From a virus, in the IMG/VR virus record IMGVR_UViG_3300022905_000043, positions 1 to 30,657 of that record: a DNA stretch of 30,657 bases. The stretch is one strand, 5' to 3'. The notes beneath the pieces were generated by a model, which saw only the letters and a list, made by a program, of their open reading frames with translations, searched no databases and was not told where the DNA came from. This document shows positions 30,534 through 30,657 of the stretch, one piece after another. The translations under genes and the position numbers were made by a program. Position 1 is the first letter of the stretch. Each line of letters starts with the position of its first letter.

Positions 30534-30657
30534 ATGGCAATAGGTCGTATAAGTGGGCCGCTCTTGAAAGCAAATCTGGTTAGAGATAACGTAGATTTAT
30601 CTTTCAGAAATGGAGCAACAGACCCAGATATTTTGTATATTGATGTAAACAATGCTC
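30534..30657 (+). CDS. fibre/structural protein, paralogue of the preceding gene (partial)
   Basis: Open from the ATG to the window end (41 codons). MAIGRISGPLLKANLVRDNV and the following DLSFRNGATDPDILYIDVN match the 463-aa protein's N-terminus position by position (GRI-G-LL, V-L-F-N, ILxxDV-N). It is driven by its own late promoter and structured leader rather than by readthrough alone. The C-terminus is outside the window. Confidence 0.8.
   Translation, partial: MAIGRISGPLLKANLVRDNVDLSFRNGATDPDILYIDVNNA

Noticed and set aside
1-30657. tRNA genes, insertion sequences, integrase or attachment sites
   Set aside because: I looked for T-arm consensus, transposase-like frames and long terminal repeats and found none that I could support.

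Overview
The window looks like a contiguous piece of a marine T4-like myovirus genome. The DNA is AT-rich. It encodes recognisable T4 morphogenesis and replication proteins: gp5, gp53, gp48, gp55, gp47, gp46, gp26, gp20, gp67, gp21, gp22 and gp23. These have the insertions, shortenings and extra genes typical of cyanophage/pelagiphage-type relatives rather than of enteric T4. The host cannot be read from this segment. A marine bacterium such as SAR11 or a picocyanobacterium is an inference from the gene style; no photosynthesis gene is present.

Layout. (1) 1-5856, minus strand: baseplate block with the gp5-like spike (runs off the left end), a 921-aa baseplate protein, gp53 and the gp48 tube cap. 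(2) 5939-10833, plus strand: late sigma factor gp55, then a tightly overlapping recombination operon, gp47-gp46-2OG/Fe(II) oxygenase-small basic protein-GIY-YIG nuclease. (3) 10834-11346: about 510 bases without a gene, rich in hairpins, best explained as a structured noncoding RNA that I cannot assign to a family. (4) 11347-14738, plus: two adjacent low-complexity proteins sharing repeated modules. (5) 14735-15870, minus: gp26-like protein with a downstream -1 frame extension behind a textbook frameshift signal. It is divergent from a probable tape-measure protein (15949-18588, plus). (6) 18635-25186, plus: head block with gp20, a 79-aa protein, a glycosyltransferase/MptE-like protein, gp67-like, gp21, gp22 and gp23, closed by a strong intrinsic terminator. 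(7) 25271-30657, plus: small virion-type proteins, an FkbM-type methyltransferase and fibre-like beta-rich proteins. The last gene runs off the right end.

Regulation. Nine copies of a T4-type late promoter core (NNTAAATA) sit in gaps or gene junctions before virion genes; none precedes gp47/gp46, which instead has a sigma70-like promoter. With T4 late spacing (TAAATA ending at -6), two small genes (20356 and 25271) would have mRNAs starting exactly at the A of ATG. Two other transcripts (25552 and 30444) would begin with about 90-nt folded leaders. gp55, encoded here, is the sigma factor expected to read these promoters.

The strongest candidates for new biology are the programmed -1 frameshift that would extend gp26, the unassigned structured RNA, and the leaderless or structured-leader late transcripts.
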